Origin: a virus
Direction: 5' to 3' (one strand)
DNA: 64,000 nt
Virus record (IMG/VR): IMGVR_UViG_3300020446_000009
Location: 1 to 64,000 of that record
The translations under genes were made by a program, and so were the position numbers. The first letter of the stretch is position 1, and each line of letters opens with the position of its first letter. Of the stretch, positions 62,533 through 64,000 are shown in pieces. Below the pieces are notes generated by a model. The model saw only the letters and a list, made by a program, of their open reading frames with translations. It did not search any database and was not told where the DNA came from.

Positions 62533-63339
62533 TTATGCAACATACGTTAAAGCTGTTTCATACATGTCAGCATTAACTTTCATATCTTGTCTAAAATTCT
62601 TAATTGGTCGAGCATATCTTCTCTTACCATTTCTAGTCATATATTTGAAATTACCTTCAACTATATTTTCTTGAACTCTGTTAAATACTTCCCACAATCC
62701 ATTTCCTGAATCTTGTGATCTTTGAGTTTCTAAAACTTGATTAATGGCTTGCTCATCAAACGTATTATTAGATCCACCAACTCTAGTTTCAAGTAACTTT
62801 TTAGCAAAGTCAAGTGTTTGTTCTTCACTTAATTGAACTTGTTTCATCTTATTCATTGATTCAACAGTTAAATCAAGATTTGAAATTACATTTTTAATTA
62901 CACCTTGAAGTGTTTCAAAATCATAACCCATATGACGGATTCTAAACTTCTCAAATTGCTTAGTAGAAATAACTAAACCATTTTCACAAATCATTCTAAA
63001 CAATCCAGCTTGAAATGAAAAACAACTTTTTCCATCATGTGAATTAGTCATTAGTATTTGTGGGTAAACAACATCATTATCTTTTCCTTCAATAACAACA
63101 TCATTATTTCTAAAAACAACTAAATGCTTTTGATATCCACTATTTTTAGATCTACTATTTACTTGTTTAGCATCAACAACTTTCCATCCTAATAATTCCA
63201 TATCACTAATAACTTTATCAGTAGGAATATGAGAATATTTTGAGGTAACCTCAGGCGAACCAGTTTTAGTAAAAATAGTTGGAACGGTTTCTTTTAACTC
63301 ATTTAAACTTAAAAAATTTTTGTTTTCGTAATTTAGCAT
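62533..63339 (-). CDS. DUF932 family protein
   Basis: 268 residues. Family landmarks include ILMTNSHDGKSCFSFQAGLF, RMICENGLVIS, a GLWEVFNRVQENIVEGN segment and a basic RNGKRRYARPI motif near the C-terminus, all found in DUF932 proteins of phages and plasmids. The biochemical role is not established. The gene has GC-rich hairpin elements on both sides and forms one side of the divergent gap with the thioredoxin-like gene, so it may be expressed earlier than the structural genes. That timing is inferred. Confidence 0.82.
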   Translation of the reverse strand: MLNYENKNFLSLNELKETVPTIFTKTGSPEVTSKYSHIPTDKVISDMELLGWKVVDAKQVNSRSKNSGYQKHLVVFRNNDVVIEGKDNDVVYPQILMTNSHDGKSCFSFQAGLFRMICENGLVISTKQFEKFRIRHMGYDFETLQGVIKNVISNLDLTVESMNKMKQVQLSEEQTLDFAKKLLETRVGGSNNTFDEQAINQVLETQRSQDSGNGLWEVFNRVQENIVEGNFKYMTRNGKRRYARPIKNFRQDMKVNADMYETALTYVA

Positions 63340-63495
63340 AACTCTTATTTTTATTAATTATTTACCTTGTAAATATACGATAGGCCTCCCGGGTAGCCAA
63401 ATAGAATGTACATTACTTTTAATTTATTTTTTAATACAGCGTGTCCTTCGAAAGGCTCCTTTATACATTGTCCCATACTAATATCCATATATACT
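63340..63495. promoter_or_regulatory. Divergent intergenic region between DUF932 and thioredoxin-like genes
   Basis: 156 bases without a supported gene. Minus-strand transcription starts leftward and plus-strand transcription rightward from here. It holds the palindrome at 63383..63398 and two short overlapping hairpins on the plus strand (CCTTCGAAAGG at 63445 and AAAGGCTCCTTT at 63451). Early-type promoters facing both ways are expected; no precise promoter was identified. Confidence 0.5.
63383..63398 (-). promoter_or_regulatory. Second GC-rich palindrome, before DUF932
   Basis: The plus strand reads GGCCTCCCGGGTAGCC, a near-perfect inverted repeat with CCCGGG in the centre. On the coding strand TTTGGCT-x-CCC-x-GGGAG-x-CCT-x-TCGTA-x-ATTTA aligns with the 62490..62521 element. 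It is 44 bases before the ATG at 63339. Confidence 0.45.
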
Positions 63496-63789
63496 ATGAT
63501 TCATCTAAAGAGTGATAATTTAAAGAAGTATTTAAGTATACTCCCAAAACGAGTAATGCTAATATTTGGTTCTCCGCAATGCAATGCATGCAAACAAACA
63601 ATCCCACAAATTAAAGGACAATTTGGAGACAAAATATCACTTTTGTATATTAACGGTGACCAATGGGAGAAAATTGCAGATGATTATGACATTAAATTTT
63701 ACCCAACTCTAATAATAGTGGAGAATGGTAAAGAGAAAAAGCGTATAGAAAAAGATCATATAGAACAGTTAACTAAAATTATTAAATAA
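63496..63789 (+). CDS. Thioredoxin/glutaredoxin-like protein
   Basis: 97 residues from the ATG at 63496. A longer frame reaches back to 63406, but its first 30 residues are non-conserved in character and cross the hairpins, so the internal start is preferred. A CxxC redox site (CNAC, in FGSPQCNACKQTI) and a cis-proline region (KFYPTLIIVENGKE) mark a thioredoxin fold of about the size of T4 NrdC. It may serve ribonucleotide reductase or another redox enzyme. It is the first plus-strand gene and is followed, after one base, by a membrane protein. Confidence 0.8.
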   Translation: MIHLKSDNLKKYLSILPKRVMLIFGSPQCNACKQTIPQIKGQFGDKISLLYINGDQWEKIADDYDIKFYPTLIIVENGKEKKRIEKDHIEQLTKIIK

Positions 63790-63790
63790 C

Positions 63791-64000
63791 ATGGAAGAGT
63801 ATTTTTCGACACTATTACTACTAACATTTTTTAATGGAGGGCTAGCTATCACGATAGTATATTATTTTATTGCGATACAGAAAGTCAAGGTAGCGTATGA
63901 GGCAATGCTGGCGTCGCAATCTTCCCTACAGAACCAACAGACTATCCAAAATACAATGTTGAGGGAGAAAGCTGATGATTTAGATATGCTAATTCTGGAT
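63791..64000 (+). CDS. Membrane protein with coiled tail, C-terminus off the window
   Basis: The frame is open from ATG 63791 to the window end (70 codons). An N-terminal hydrophobic stretch (TLLLLTFFNGGLAITIVYYFIA) is followed by a charged Gln-rich helix (QSSLQNQQTIQNTMLREKAD). It looks like a small single-span membrane protein. Only one base separates it from the thioredoxin-like gene. Function unknown. Confidence 0.55.
   Translation, partial: MEEYFSTLLLLTFFNGGLAITIVYYFIAIQKVKVAYEAMLASQSSLQNQQTIQNTMLREKADDLDMLILD

Noticed and set aside
63406-63495. Longer N-terminus for the thioredoxin-like protein
   Set aside because: The extra 30 residues cross the hairpins, have an odd composition, and the conserved domain begins after the ATG at 63496.
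1-64000. tRNA, CRISPR array, insertion sequence or integrase
   Set aside because: I saw no cloverleaf, no spacer-repeat array, no transposase and no integrase in the window.

Overview
This window is one arm of the genome of a large, AT-rich, T4-type tailed phage (myovirus). Recognisable T4-superfamily genes are a gp6-like and a gp25-like baseplate wedge protein, a gp5-like hub/spike protein, a gp55-like late sigma factor and a gp61-like primase. Every gene from 1 to 63339 lies on the minus strand; the last two genes are on the plus strand. Start codons lack Shine-Dalgarno sequences and have A/T-rich leaders. A phage lipoprotein (61835..62467) carries an acidic patch just after its lipobox cysteine. 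Both traits fit a host in the Bacteroidota, probably a marine flavobacterium. That host is an inference, not something the sequence proves.

Layout, by coordinate. 1..2152: replication and nuclease genes (RecB-like nuclease, primase, GIY-YIG protein). 2178..3939: a sulfation cassette (DUF2061 membrane protein, small nucleotidyltransferase, APS kinase, sulfotransferase). 3977..9394: adhesins (kelch-propeller and glycine-rich fibres). 9424..13497: a glycosyltransferase-like gene and five 2-oxoglutarate/Fe(II) oxygenases in a row. 13501..22527: small virion-type proteins and two large fibres with S74 autochaperones. 22608..29693: a second modification block (2OG oxygenase, carbamoyltransferase, a 1228-residue protein with four glycosyltransferase domains, and a two-domain prolyl-4-hydroxylase-like protein). 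29748..33886: cysteine-rich and proline-rich modular fibres. 33888..42600: further fibre, collagen-like and tail structural proteins. 42631..58925: baseplate. 58962..63339: late sigma factor, HD phosphohydrolase, small proteins, lipoprotein, DUF932 protein. 63496..64000: thioredoxin-like protein and a membrane protein, on the plus strand.

The most interesting content is what looks like a phage-encoded system for hydroxylating and glycosylating virion proteins. A double prolyl-4-hydroxylase-like enzyme sits directly upstream, in transcription order, of a giant glycosyltransferase. Two domains of that enzyme resemble the Skp1-hydroxyproline GlcNAc-transferase family (GT60), its first domain resembles plant peptidyl-Ser/Hyp glycosyltransferases, and its second resembles O-fucosyltransferases. 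A carbamoyltransferase follows. The gene at the head of the same apparent transcription unit encodes a protein with long runs of P-T-P/P-P-T-S, a plausible substrate. Seven genes in the window encode eight 2OG/Fe(II) oxygenase domains, and a separate PAPS-synthesis and sulfotransferase cassette could add sulfate.

A recurrent coding-strand motif, ATATTTAT followed by A/T-rich bases, lies 8 to 24 bases before many transcription-unit heads. It is the best candidate for the late promoter read by the gp55-like sigma factor. It is the reverse complement of the T4-type TATAAAT core, which is itself odd. Inferred transcription units put the Pro-rich fibre with its putative modifying enzymes, and the adhesins with the sulfation cassette. 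All functional links are inferences from families and gene order.
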